Of a stretch of 35,461 nucleotides of DNA, positions 15,566 to 24,462 are shown piece by piece. The stretch spans positions 3,654 to 39,114 of the forward strand of contig JAFMHC010000019.1 in assembly GCA_017854775.1 (NCBI GenBank). Direction: 5' to 3'. The DNA is from Gammaproteobacteria bacterium. GTDB taxonomy: Bacteria; Pseudomonadota; Gammaproteobacteria; Arenicellales; Arenicellaceae. A program made the position numbers and the translations under genes. The notes under the pieces were generated by a model. The model was given only the letters and a program-made list of their open reading frames with translations, made no database searches and was not told where the DNA came from. Within the stretch, counting starts at the first letter, position 1. The number at the start of each line of letters is the position of its first letter.

Positions 15566-16990
15566 TTAGTATGTGTTTTTAAAATTGAGTACGGTCTTAA
15601 TAGTTTTAATCATGATCAGAATATCAAATAATATTGACCAATTTCGAATGTACTCAAGGTCATATTTTATACGCCGCTCCATGTCTTGGAGTTGAGCCGT
15701 TTCACCACGACATCCATTAACTTGGGCCCAGCCGGTAATGCCGGGTCGAATACGGTGACGTGACATGTAACCACGAACTTTCTTTCGAAAATCTTCGTTC
15801 ATAGCAACAGGGTGTGGGCGCGGCCCAATAAGAGACATACTGCCATTTAGTACGTTGAATAATTGAGGCAACTCATCAATGGACAATTTTCTGATCCATG
15901 CACCAACTTTAGTTACCCGATGATCGTTCCTGCAGACTTGCTTAAACGCTGCGCCCTCTTCCATTACAGTCATGGACCTAAATTTCCAAACATAAAAATT
16001 TTTTCCATCAAGGCCATAACGTCGTTGTTTAAAAAATACCGGCCCAGCCCCTTCCAACTTTATCAACGCAGCGGTGATTAAAAAAACCGGGCTCAGCACT
16101 AAAATAAGTAGCAGTGAAACGATTATGTCTTCGATACGCTTGATGATTTGATGACCACCGCGCAAGCTTGTCGCTGACATATCAACGACCGGCAAGCCAA
16201 CTATTTCATCGACTTTATAACTGCTAAGATTAAACGCGAATAGATCCGGCAGAAAATAAACATTGGCCGTTGAATCTAATAAATCGGTTTGAAGTTGCTC
16301 GATTTTCGAAGATGCTAACAACGGCAGAGCAATCCATACTTGATCGATTGCTTGGTTGCCATCACTAAGCCTACGCGACTCAATAAACGTCAACACGTCA
16401 CCTATACTACCCGCTACGGGCAAGCCCCTATATTCTTGAGAGAGTAGCAGTGGGTCATCATCAAAGAACGCTACCGGCACTAATCCAGCCCACGTATCGT
16501 GTAACATTGCATCACAGGCTTGTTTGCCGAGCGGCCCAGCCCCGACGATCAAAACACGTTTCTGATTAAAGCCCAATCTTCGCTGGTAACTGAAGAGCAT
16601 ATGAACCAGAACTCGATAGCTGACAAACCCGAGATACGAGACAATAAACGTCCATCCGAACCACAACCGAGAATAGTCGACACTGGTCTTGGTGAAGAAA
16701 GTAAAGGTAATGACAGCAAGCGCAACAAACATCCATGCGAGGGCAAGTTTAGCCTGTTCACCGTAAAGCGATCTACCTTGGCCTACTCGGTAAACCGAAA
16801 ACCATGAGAAAATATTAAGCGTAAAAAAACAAATAATGGTCAACAGTAAGGGATAACTACCGGTGGACATATACTCGTCAAACCGAAGGTAGTACATTAC
16901 CCAACCAGTAAGGCCAATCACCAGTAGATCAAGCACCCGAAATGCTCGATATATCAGCTCTGACCGGCCAAAAAATGTTTTTTGATTCAT
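15566..16990 (-). CDS. Undecaprenyl-phosphate sugar-1-phosphate transferase initiating EPS synthesis (WcaJ-like)
   Basis: Transfers a hexose-1-phosphate, probably glucose, from a UDP-sugar to undecaprenyl phosphate at the inner membrane, starting the EPS repeat unit. Four N-terminal membrane spans (about residues 15-125) precede a CoA-binding/Rossmann-like domain (KRVLIVGAGPLGKQACDAML, near 143-162). A fifth hydrophobic segment (IIVSLLLILVLSPVFLI) and the catalytic bacterial sugar transferase domain follow, with VFFKQRRYGLDGKNFYVWKF, LPQLFNVLNGSMSLIGPRPH and RPGITGWAQVNG. Length 474 aa fits the polyprenyl glycosylphosphotransferase family with the full N-terminal region. It is divergent from the rest of the EPS genes. 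Sugar specificity cannot be read from sequence with certainty. Confidence 0.92.
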   Translation of the reverse strand: MNQKTFFGRSELIYRAFRVLDLLVIGLTGWVMYYLRFDEYMSTGSYPLLLTIICFFTLNIFSWFSVYRVGQGRSLYGEQAKLALAWMFVALAVITFTFFTKTSVDYSRLWFGWTFIVSYLGFVSYRVLVHMLFSYQRRLGFNQKRVLIVGAGPLGKQACDAMLHDTWAGLVPVAFFDDDPLLLSQEYRGLPVAGSIGDVLTFIESRRLSDGNQAIDQVWIALPLLASSKIEQLQTDLLDSTANVYFLPDLFAFNLSSYKVDEIVGLPVVDMSATSLRGGHQIIKRIEDIIVSLLLILVLSPVFLITAALIKLEGAGPVFFKQRRYGLDGKNFYVWKFRSMTVMEEGAAFKQVCRNDHRVTKVGAWIRKLSIDELPQLFNVLNGSMSLIGPRPHPVAMNEDFRKKVRGYMSRHRIRPGITGWAQVNGCRGETAQLQDMERRIKYDLEYIRNWSILFDILIMIKTIKTVLNFKNTY

Positions 16991-17275
16991 ACCCGTTAAT
17001 GACCCCTATTCAAATATTTTCATTATTAGATGTTTGATAGAGTGCCCCAATGAAGACCCCTGCAGAGAATTCTACAATGAATTGCCAGAGGAGTTATATT
17101 TATCGTTATCATCCAGCGGCTAAGCCAAGCTAAAGTCGGCCTAGCCGATATCTGTTCTTTGCTAAGCAATCCCTGTACAATCTTTTCAGCAAGAATGTGT
17201 CGATCCTTGCGTCCTATGAAGTCTCTTTCTCTAGACCTAGAAGAGTAAATAGTCTGCACGATTAAAGGTAAAAAA
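16991..17275. other. Divergent intergenic region at the left end of the EPS locus
   Basis: This gap should hold promoters for both the minus-strand transferase and the plus-strand sulfotransferase operon. I found no convincing promoter pair and no JUMPstart/ops element. A small CGGCCTAGCCG inverted repeat lies near 17138. A 77-codon minus-strand frame here lacks coding character and is not called. Confidence 0.4.
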
Positions 17276-18004
17276 TTGGCCTACACGTCAACAATACGAA
17301 TGTTTTTGAAAAAGATGGCCTTTCAAAAGCTGCCTTTTAGGTTACAAGTTCAGCTCTTCAGAGCGTTTAAATTAAACTATTTCAAAGACCTTTATTCTGA
17401 CAAAAATATCGTCTTTATACATGTGCCAAAAGCGGCGGGCACGTCGATCAATTCCGCACTCTACGGTGTTCCTCAAACTAGCCATTTAAAAGCCAAAGAT
17501 TTTAAGCGCTACAACCCCGACGTTTTTAATAATGCTTATTCATTTGCTGTTCTCAGAAACCCTTGGGACCGTCTCATTTCTGCCTATGAATTTGCTCGCA
17601 GTGGAGGTTCTGAAATTAGGTATCACCGAGCAAAGCTGAAAGAAAAAATGCTCAGCCGAGATTTCCGATATTTCTTAGAATCGCTACAAGACCTTGATTT
17701 ACAGGAGCTGGATCCAGTGTTTTGGCTACAATCAGACTTTGTACTTGGAGTCGATGGCAATCTGCTTGTCAATCACTGTGGCAAAGTCGAGTCTTTAAGC
17801 GATACCATTGCCTGCCTAAAGCGAGAAACCGGAGTCGAGCTTCAACTCGAAAATCGAAACAGTAGCCAACGAGAAAGCCTTGATCAATATTATTCACAGG
17901 ATATCTGCGTAGAGATCGTGGCTAATATTTATCGCAGCGATATTGAATTGGGAGCTTACTCTTTTGATGCCCTTAGTAAAGTGAGTGCGGTGAGCCGGCG
18001 ATAA
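17276..18004 (+). CDS. Sulfotransferase family protein (PAPS-dependent, EPS-modifying)
   Basis: A 242-residue cytoplasmic protein of the sulfotransfer type 2 family. The 5'-phosphosulfate loop IHVPKAAGTSI (about 48-58) and the 3'-phosphate-binding segment FAVLRNPWDRLISAYEFARS (about 89-108) are both intact. Such enzymes move sulfate from PAPS to a carbohydrate hydroxyl, so the polymer made here may be sulfated, as in many marine EPS (inference). I accept the TTG start at 17276 because AAAGG lies seven bases before it; ATG 17300 is the alternative. It heads the plus-strand EPS gene series, with the polymerase-like gene starting 2 bp after its stop. Confidence 0.85.
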   Translation: MAYTSTIRMFLKKMAFQKLPFRLQVQLFRAFKLNYFKDLYSDKNIVFIHVPKAAGTSINSALYGVPQTSHLKAKDFKRYNPDVFNNAYSFAVLRNPWDRLISAYEFARSGGSEIRYHRAKLKEKMLSRDFRYFLESLQDLDLQELDPVFWLQSDFVLGVDGNLLVNHCGKVESLSDTIACLKRETGVELQLENRNSSQRESLDQYYSQDICVEIVANIYRSDIELGAYSFDALSKVSAVSRR

Positions 18005-18006
18005 TC

Positions 18007-19074
18007 ATGTTCATTATCAGAAAACCGTTTAGTAACAGAGCACTCAACTATCTAGGGCTGCTCTTTACCCTTGGTGTTATTACTAGTATGTATATGCGCA
18101 AGGTGTTACCTGCAAAATACTTCTACGATGACAATCGAATGAGGGGAAAATTTGATAGTGAATATTGGGATTTATTTCAGTCTGATATTAATACAATTGC
18201 AGTCTATGACTTATTAGGATTTTCCCAATTTAGCTCACCTATTTTGATCGGCTTCTTTGGTATTTTTGTGGGGTTTCTATCATTTCGTTTGGCTTTAACT
18301 AGGTCTCCTATGGCTAAACTAGACCTCCCTGCCATACTATTTTTCGGGATGTGTTTTGCTTTGCTGGTCATTTTCTATGGCCAACTCTCAAAAGAGGTAG
18401 TGTTGACTATTCTCACTACATGCTGTTTTTTGCTTGCCAAAAACCGTAAGGGCGTCGTTCTTGGGCTTTTAATGCTTTGCTTATACGCAACGTTTTTTCG
18501 AATCTATTGGTATCTAGTCATCAGTGTGACAATTGCTAATCTTTTCTTTTTATCTGGACGAATGCGTATGCGCAATTTCGTTCTGCTAGTCATTACCTTA
18601 CTGCTTACTATGTCGTTTGTTTTTTATCAAACGCAAGGATTCTATTTAAGCGAAATACGCAACACCATGAACCAAGCTAGCATTGGTTCGCCAGACGTAA
18701 TTACTATTATATTAAATCTATTGCCGACTTCGAACATTTTCTTAGATGTGCTTAACGGTTTGATTTCGGCGCTTAGGTTTAAATTTCCAGTGGAGCTAGT
18801 CTTGCTGGGAAACATCAAATATCTAGCGTTTATCGCCTTTCAATTATGGCTGACGAGCGTTGTATTTCGCTCAACCAAAATTTATTTTTCAACTGAACAA
18901 AATATGGGTCTGCGTTTTAAATTTTCTTTGTCGATTATTATTGCCTATTGGCTTATTCAAGGCTTCTTCGAACCGGATTTTGGTACCGCTTTACGGCATC
19001 AATTTCCATTACTCCCATTCTTCATTTATTTGTTTTGCTGCAATAGGGTATTAGCGCCCTATGATAAAAATTGA
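18007..19074 (+). CDS. Polytopic membrane protein, probable EPS polymerase (Wzy/EpsG-like)
   Basis: A 355-residue protein with about eight to ten membrane spans, beginning at about residue 14 (LNYLGLLFTLGVITSMYM). The long soluble loop after the first span and the motif IFYGQLSKEVVLTILTTCCF (about 121-140) resemble Wzy/EpsG-type polymerases, in which a Ser-Lys-Glu motif in a similar place is common. Sequence conservation in Wzy proteins is poor, so this is topology and context. The gene is visibly richer in A and T than its neighbours, as is typical of horizontally moved polymerase genes. A second polymerase/ligase-family gene lies at 24459-25985. Confidence 0.65.
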   Translation: MFIIRKPFSNRALNYLGLLFTLGVITSMYMRKVLPAKYFYDDNRMRGKFDSEYWDLFQSDINTIAVYDLLGFSQFSSPILIGFFGIFVGFLSFRLALTRSPMAKLDLPAILFFGMCFALLVIFYGQLSKEVVLTILTTCCFLLAKNRKGVVLGLLMLCLYATFFRIYWYLVISVTIANLFFLSGRMRMRNFVLLVITLLLTMSFVFYQTQGFYLSEIRNTMNQASIGSPDVITIILNLLPTSNIFLDVLNGLISALRFKFPVELVLLGNIKYLAFIAFQLWLTSVVFRSTKIYFSTEQNMGLRFKFSLSIIIAYWLIQGFFEPDFGTALRHQFPLLPFFIYLFCCNRVLAPYDKN

Positions 19075-19098
19075 GTTGCCAGTGGCTTTTCAATTACT

Positions 19099-20193
19099 TT
19101 GCTCAATCGGAACTCTTGTAGTCAATTGAGAAACAAAAACAAAAAAGTAACAGTGATGCACGTCGTTGAATCTTATGAGGGTGGCGTCGAAGTAGCAATA
19201 AAATCATATATTGAAAACTCACCACCGCATATAGAGCATTGCTTGCTATATGGTTTGAGGCCGTATCGAGTATATGAAGATTGGGCTGTGAGTTCTGAGT
19301 TGTTGTCCTTAAGCCTAAGTAAGAATCCTATAAAATCCTACTTTTCCATACGCAAACATTATCGTAAATGGCGACCAGATATCGTCCACTTACATTCATC
19401 ATACGCGGGTCTTGTCGGTAGGCTGACGATGATACCTAGACGTAAAATACTGTATTCTCCACATGGTTATGCGTTTCAACGAACCGATGTAAATGCGGTT
19501 CTTCGCACTTGCTACTTGTTGATTGAGTATTTATTGTCATTGAGGTGTAAAGCGACCGTGGTCTGTGGATTTGGCGAACAAAAACTTGCCGAATCGCTGC
19601 TCAATAAGACCGTGATTTGCGCACCTAATTTTGCCTCGATCGCTCAAGATCAAAAACCGTTTCAAGATAAAACTTTTGATCTGGTAATGGCAGGTCGGTT
19701 AACACCGTCGAAAGATCCATGTTTTTTTATTGAAACGGTGAAAGCGCTATCGAAAAAACCAGACTTAAAGGTTTTATGGATTGGTGACGGCGATCAAGAT
19801 CAGGTAGCGCGACTGAAAAAACACGGCATCGAACTAACCGGCTGGGTCAGCGGTGATGAGGTTATTAACTATCTCTCACGTGCCAACGTATACTTTCATA
19901 GCGCGGCTTGGGAAGGCAACCCTATCTCGGTGCTAGAGGCCGCGGAACTCGGATTGCCGATTTTAGTTCGCGATATTACGGCATTCTGTGACTTACCTAG
20001 TGATAGCAAAGCGAGTAGCCCAAAGCATGCCGCTCAATTGATAATTGATCACCTCGATGGACAAACGGATAAGCTCTTTAATGTGCGCGATCAAATAAAC
20101 GCCAACAACACGCAATTGATGCAATCAGAAGCACTCGCTAAAGCCTATCGCTATCCATCTGACTTCGGTTCAGACTTAATTTTTTATGAATAG
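19099..20193 (+). CDS. Glycosyltransferase, GT4 family (first)
   Basis: A GT-B fold retaining glycosyltransferase. The N-terminal domain begins VMHVVESYEGGVEVAIKSY, with HLHSSYAGLVGR and YSPHGYAFQR. The C-terminal nucleotide-sugar domain shows DLVMAGRLTPSKDPCFFIET, WIGDGDQDQVARLKKHGIEL and the EX7E-like FHSAAWEGNPISVLEAAELG. It adds a sugar to the lipid-linked EPS unit at the inner face of the membrane. Donor and acceptor are unknown. The frame opens with TTG at 19099, but family homology starts near residue 18, so GTG 19153 or ATG 19156 may be the true start. It overlaps the next gene by 8 bp (ATGAATAG). Confidence 0.9.
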   Translation: MLNRNSCSQLRNKNKKVTVMHVVESYEGGVEVAIKSYIENSPPHIEHCLLYGLRPYRVYEDWAVSSELLSLSLSKNPIKSYFSIRKHYRKWRPDIVHLHSSYAGLVGRLTMIPRRKILYSPHGYAFQRTDVNAVLRTCYLLIEYLLSLRCKATVVCGFGEQKLAESLLNKTVICAPNFASIAQDQKPFQDKTFDLVMAGRLTPSKDPCFFIETVKALSKKPDLKVLWIGDGDQDQVARLKKHGIELTGWVSGDEVINYLSRANVYFHSAAWEGNPISVLEAAELGLPILVRDITAFCDLPSDSKASSPKHAAQLIIDHLDGQTDKLFNVRDQINANNTQLMQSEALAKAYRYPSDFGSDLIFYE

Positions 20194-21319
20194 TACGCAG
20201 ATGAAAATCGTATATGTAATACCCGTACTCGGTTACGGAGGTGCGGAAACGCAGCTGTTTTTGTTGGCCAAGAGAATGCTCTCCTACGGCCATAGCGTAA
20301 CAATTATTCAGGCGCTCCATTGTTCGCCAGAGTTTATATCGCAATACACCGAGTTAGGTATCGAGGTAATTAGCTTGGGCATGAAAAAATCATTGCCTAA
20401 TCCCCTATTGTTGATCAAGCTGCGCCGGGAGTTCAAACAATTACAACCCGACCTTATTCATTCACATATTGCCCAAGCAAATATCCTTGCGAGAATCGCC
20501 AATTGGCGCAAATACCCGCTGATTTGTACGGCGCATAGCAGTGGTGAAAAAGGACGAATTAATATAAAGATGTTGTATAAATATACCGATGCACTCTCGC
20601 ACTGGAACACTAACGTTAGTCTCGCGGCGGTAGATCGCTATGTTGAGTTAGGCTTATTTTCAAGTGAACGATCTGACTATGTGCCTAATGGGGTTGATAC
20701 TGTTCATTTTTCTAGCGCGAATAAGGATTCAAATCCCGCTGTCTTCAAGAAGCCCTTTGCAGATCCTTCCAAATTCACATTTCTGGCTATTGGCCGCTTT
20801 GTAACAGCTAAGAACTTCCCGTTGATGTTACGATCAATAGCAAAGGTCGATGCCAATTTACTAGTCTGTGGAGAAGGCCCCTTAGAAGCAGACTTTAAGT
20901 TGTTGGTTACGGCATTAGAGATTGATGATCGTGTCGTCTTTGTGGAGACGATGCCCGATGTTAGACCACTCTATAAATCTGCCGATGCATTTATAATGTC
21001 GTCGACATGGGAAGGCTTGCCGATGGTTTTATTGGAAGCCATGGCGATGTCGTTGCCAGTAGTTTCTACCAATGTATCTGGCGCCTCCACACTCTTCACT
21101 GATGGCCTCGCCGGGAAATTGGTATTTAGTTTTGCTGTTGAAGATTATGCCAAAGCCTTGAGTGAAATGATTTTGCTGCCAGCAAATGAGTTAACTAAAA
21201 TGGGTCACCATGGACGGAGAAAAGTTGTTCACGAGTTCTCGATTGACAAGGTATCTCAAATTTGGATCGCCAAATACCAACATATAATTAAAATCACACA
21301 GCCCAATCGAGCGCAATGA
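20186..21319 (+). CDS. Glycosyltransferase, GT4 family (second)
   Basis: A GT-B glycosyltransferase of 377 residues. The N-domain starts MKIVYVIPVLGYGGAETQLF; mid motifs are LIHSHIAQANILARI and CTAHSSGEKG. The C-domain shows FLAIGRFVTAKNFPLMLRSI, VCGEGPLEADF and the catalytic STWEGLPMVLLEAMAMSLPV. It is cytoplasmic, acting at the membrane on lipid-linked intermediates. It is embedded by overlaps at both ends (8 bp upstream, ATGA downstream), so these genes are translated together. Substrate unknown. Confidence 0.92.
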   Translation: MNSTQMKIVYVIPVLGYGGAETQLFLLAKRMLSYGHSVTIIQALHCSPEFISQYTELGIEVISLGMKKSLPNPLLLIKLRREFKQLQPDLIHSHIAQANILARIANWRKYPLICTAHSSGEKGRINIKMLYKYTDALSHWNTNVSLAAVDRYVELGLFSSERSDYVPNGVDTVHFSSANKDSNPAVFKKPFADPSKFTFLAIGRFVTAKNFPLMLRSIAKVDANLLVCGEGPLEADFKLLVTALEIDDRVVFVETMPDVRPLYKSADAFIMSSTWEGLPMVLLEAMAMSLPVVSTNVSGASTLFTDGLAGKLVFSFAVEDYAKALSEMILLPANELTKMGHHGRRKVVHEFSIDKVSQIWIAKYQHIIKITQPNRAQ

Positions 21320-22188
21320 CAATTAATAAACTTAAAAAGGTTCTCAACTATCTGCTTTCAATAGTCAGAGGACGAGTTATTTTTTCCAACCAAGGTTATA
21401 AACTAAGATTTGTTACATTAAACCGAGTGGCGGTTCAGGCGGCTAATCCAGAATATGAGCCAGAAATTCTAGCGCTCTATCAACGAAGTCTTTCCAGCAG
21501 CGGTGGTTATTTTATAGATGTCGGAACAAACTACGGTCAAACATTATTTTCTGTTCTGAGTATTGACAAAGATATTCCTTATATAGGCATCGAACCACAA
21601 CCCGATTGTGTCAGCGCGCTAACGTCGTTTATCCTAGAAAACAATCTATCCAACCACAATGTTATGTGCGCCTGCATTAGTGATAGAGAGTCGATCAGCC
21701 AATTACAGTACGATCACCAAGGTGATGTGAGAGCGAGTATTATCGAAGAATTTAGGCCTGCGCAAACCTTCTCATCATCGATGCTCACGGTAACTGTAAC
21801 CGGAGATACGCTGGTCGAGCAGTTGGTTTCTACACGGGTTCAATTTATCAAAATAGACGTTGAGGGTGCTGAATTAGAAGTGCTTAAATCATTTCGAACT
21901 ACTATTCTGCGAGACACGCCGATTGTTAGCTTCGAAATTCTACCTGACAAGCTAGTGTCGACCGGCGAGCCACTGAAAAGTGACGTACGCAACGCTCGTA
22001 GAGAAAGGGAGGCGAGAATCAGACACTTTCTAGAATCGGTTAACTACCTCTGTTTTTTGCTCAAAGGTGATGATGAATTGCCGGTTGAACTTGGGCCGTG
22101 CCCCCAGGGCAAGGTGAGAAATTATGTAGCAAGGCCCCGCCAAGGTGATAACAGTCCGGTTGAAGCTGGTGGCGGGACACTAGCCTGA
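21316..22188 (+). CDS. FkbM family methyltransferase
   Basis: A 290-residue S-adenosylmethionine-dependent methyltransferase. Motif I is YFIDVGTNYGQT (about residues 72-83), followed by IGIEPQP (acidic end of strand 2) and the family motif VQFIKIDVEGAELEVLKSF (about 176-194). FkbM members O-methylate sugars in polysaccharide clusters, so it may methylate an EPS residue (inference). Its ATG overlaps the glycosyltransferase stop as ATGA. The final 50 residues extend beyond the usual core, ending VEAGGGTLA, and look low in structure. Confidence 0.88.
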   Translation: MTINKLKKVLNYLLSIVRGRVIFSNQGYKLRFVTLNRVAVQAANPEYEPEILALYQRSLSSSGGYFIDVGTNYGQTLFSVLSIDKDIPYIGIEPQPDCVSALTSFILENNLSNHNVMCACISDRESISQLQYDHQGDVRASIIEEFRPAQTFSSSMLTVTVTGDTLVEQLVSTRVQFIKIDVEGAELEVLKSFRTTILRDTPIVSFEILPDKLVSTGEPLKSDVRNARREREARIRHFLESVNYLCFLLKGDDELPVELGPCPQGKVRNYVARPRQGDNSPVEAGGGTLA

Positions 22189-22231
22189 ATACTTATATGA
22201 ACATTTTTACATTCAAACCTGAGGCTGCTTT

Positions 22232-23503
22232 GTGAATCGATTATCAATCGACAGTGTGCTCAGCATAGGTGTCAGGGTGTTAGGCGGCTTTTCCAGCTAC
22301 CTTCTGACAATCGTGGTAGCACGAGTGTTAGGCGTTGAGGACGCGGGTGCCTTTTTTCTTGGGCTGAGTACTATTCTTCTGCTTGCGACATTCTCACAAC
22401 TCGGCCTTGACGTTGTGACGCTAAAGTACACTGGAATTTTTTACCAGAAAAGCCACCACTTTAGCCGTTTTATTTTGTCGCGTAACAACCTAATAATTGT
22501 TTTTGCGTTCTCAAGCTTAGTCGCCGCCTGCGTGTTTACATTCAATAAGCCGTTAGCAAGTTTGTTCGACGACACTCTTCGATTATCTAATGTCTTTCGT
22601 ACTCTCTCTCCAGTAATCGCAACCACAGCTTCATTGATGATCATAGGTATGTTTCTTCAAGGAAGTCACCGGCCCTTAATCTCTATATTACTCACCAAGA
22701 TATTTTTCCCGACGGCACTCATTATCTGCTTGTTGTTATTTAGCCAACCTAGTCTCTCGTCGGTTTCGAGAACGGCGACAATATCGTCAGTGGCGCTACT
22801 ACTTGCAACCTTGACTTGGTGGTTTATTGCTAATCGCTCGCAGGCGATCAAATCGTCTGAAGAAAAACCAGTGGTTGGCGATTTACTTCGCAGTGCGTCA
22901 GTTTTATGGCTAATTACCGTGCTTAGTCAAGCCCTTCTCTGGTTGCCACCAGTGTTCGCGGGCATTTGGATGGGGTCGGTCGAAGTTGCGCAATTATCAA
23001 TAGCTCAAAGGACAGCTATGTTAGTGGGCATTATTTTGGTGAGCGTTAACATGCTGGCCGCACCGCGCTTCGCCGCGTATTATGAACAAGGAAAAGTTGA
23101 TGAATTCAGTCAACTTTTCAAATCAACTTTAAGGCTTACCTTAAGCTTCGCGATACCAATCATCGTCTGCCTCTTTTTGCTTTCGCCCTATTTAGTGTTT
23201 CTTTTCGGAGACGACTATATTGACGCGTCGATACTATTGAAAATAGTATTGCTCGGCGAGCTGGTAAATGTCATTTGCGGCTCAGTTGGTTATGCGCTGA
23301 TCATGACGGGCAATGAAAAAGACTTGCGAAATTCAGCCTTAATCGCATTGCTCGCATCGTTGCTATTGAACTATTTTCTAGTTCAACAATATGGCATGCT
23401 CGGTTGCGCAATAGCTTACTCACTATCGATCGGCTTATATAATCTTTGCTCCGCCTATTGGGTTAAAAAGCGCTTAGGATTTAACCCAATGGTATTCTGG
23501 TGA
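22232..23503 (+). CDS. wzx: Wzx-type polysaccharide flippase
   Basis: A 423-residue polytopic protein with about twelve membrane spans, of the MOP exporter/oligosaccharide flippase family. The N-terminal motif is SIGVRVLGGFSSYLLTIVVA with RVLGVEDAGAFFLG. The later segments ASILLKIVLLGELVNVICGS and MTGNEKDLRNSALIALLAS match the typical second half. It flips undecaprenyl-diphosphate repeat units across the inner membrane. The start is GTG with GAGG seven bases upstream, which decides the start. It follows the methyltransferase after 43 bp. Confidence 0.92.
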   Translation: MNRLSIDSVLSIGVRVLGGFSSYLLTIVVARVLGVEDAGAFFLGLSTILLLATFSQLGLDVVTLKYTGIFYQKSHHFSRFILSRNNLIIVFAFSSLVAACVFTFNKPLASLFDDTLRLSNVFRTLSPVIATTASLMIIGMFLQGSHRPLISILLTKIFFPTALIICLLLFSQPSLSSVSRTATISSVALLLATLTWWFIANRSQAIKSSEEKPVVGDLLRSASVLWLITVLSQALLWLPPVFAGIWMGSVEVAQLSIAQRTAMLVGIILVSVNMLAAPRFAAYYEQGKVDEFSQLFKSTLRLTLSFAIPIIVCLFLLSPYLVFLFGDDYIDASILLKIVLLGELVNVICGSVGYALIMTGNEKDLRNSALIALLASLLLNYFLVQQYGMLGCAIAYSLSIGLYNLCSAYWVKKRLGFNPMVFW

Positions 23504-23580
23504 GTGTGCTAGGCATGGCCTCTGTATTACAGCGCAAACCGGCCTGATGATGCATGTGTCCTAGTTATAAATTAACAGTT

Positions 23581-23618
23581 CGACACTAACTAGCCCGACA
23601 CTAATAATTCAATATTAA
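23581..23618. repeat. Short tandem repeats upstream of the protease gene
   Basis: CGACACTAA occurs at 23581-23589 and 23596-23604, with a degenerate third copy CAATATTAA at 23610-23618, giving periods of 15 and 14 bp. They sit just before the protease start region, within the 125-bp gap after wzx. They could be protein-binding half-sites or a product of slippage. Confidence 0.45.
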
Positions 23619-23628
23619 TAGGTTTTCA

Positions 23629-24462
23629 ATGCTCCGAATAAAGTTGGCCCTAATAACTAACATGAGTACCAAATACCGATTCTGCGGCCTAATTTTTATT
23701 GCGTTTACTAATCTTTGCATATCAACCCCAGCGTACTCTCATGATGAGTTTATCTCTGTCATAGAAAATGTGAAGCCGTCTATGGTGACCATTCGAGCCA
23801 ATAAAAAAAAGAGTTTTTTCAAAACCTCCAAGCAACGCGAACGCGAGTCGATACTAGGCGAATACAATGATTTCTTTGAAAATGGCTTCGACAAACTACC
23901 CCCGCAGCGAAATGGAAGTGGCTTCATAATAGACACTAACGCAGAGTACAGCTGGATATTGACCGCCGCGCATGTGGTGGTGGGTTCATCAAAAATTATC
24001 GTCACAACGTCACAGGGTAGTAGCCTCAATGCCACGCTATTACGAAGTGATTCAGGTAGCGATATCGCTTTATTGCAGGTGAATTCAGGCCAGCTACCGA
24101 CGCTGATGTTGAGTGAAAACTCACTCAAAGAAGGTCAATCCGTGCTGGGAATTGGCGCTGCGTTCAGTTTATCGATGAGCAGCTCTCTTGGTATCGTATC
24201 GGCGCTAGATGTCAAGCTACCTGCATTGTCAAAAACGCCATTGATCCAAACCGATGTAAGCGTAAACCCAGGCACATCGGGGGGCGCTTTGATCAATAGT
24301 AGTGCCGAAGTCGCCGGATTAATCACCAAAATTTACAGTAGCACGGGGGTGTTCTCGGGATCATCATTCGCCGTGCCTGCAAAGAAAATTAAAGGCTTAC
24401 TGCAACGATGGCGCAAAGACCTTGCCGTACCCATTACAGCTGAGAAAAACGCCAAACAATGA
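23629..24462 (+). CDS. Trypsin-like periplasmic serine protease (S1C/DegP-type fold, no PDZ)
   Basis: A 277-residue exported protease. The signal peptide (FCGLIFIAFTNLCISTPAYS) fits a start at ATG 23629 or, better by length, ATG 23662. The catalytic triad is intact: His115 in TAAHVV, Asp145 in GSDIALL and Ser217 in NPGTSGGAL (numbered from 23629). PDZ domains, present in DegP/DegQ, are absent, so this is a bare protease domain. It overlaps the O-antigen ligase family gene as ATGA, tying it to EPS synthesis. A role in processing EPS machinery or extracellular proteins is inference. Confidence 0.88.
   Translation: MLRIKLALITNMSTKYRFCGLIFIAFTNLCISTPAYSHDEFISVIENVKPSMVTIRANKKKSFFKTSKQRERESILGEYNDFFENGFDKLPPQRNGSGFIIDTNAEYSWILTAAHVVVGSSKIIVTTSQGSSLNATLLRSDSGSDIALLQVNSGQLPTLMLSENSLKEGQSVLGIGAAFSLSMSSSLGIVSALDVKLPALSKTPLIQTDVSVNPGTSGGALINSSAEVAGLITKIYSSTGVFSGSSFAVPAKKIKGLLQRWRKDLAVPITAEKNAKQ

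Noticed and set aside
17108-17150. JUMPstart/ops-like element at the EPS locus start
   Set aside because: Only loose similarity (GGCTAAGCCA); the core GGCGGTAG of ops is absent.
17026-17259. 77-codon minus-strand frame upstream of the EPS transferase gene
   Set aside because: No ribosome site, no recognisable motif and composition unlike neighbours; it covers the divergent region where promoters are expected.
23739-24128. 129-codon minus-strand frame opposite the protease gene
   Set aside because: Antisense of a well-supported protease; no motif or start signal.
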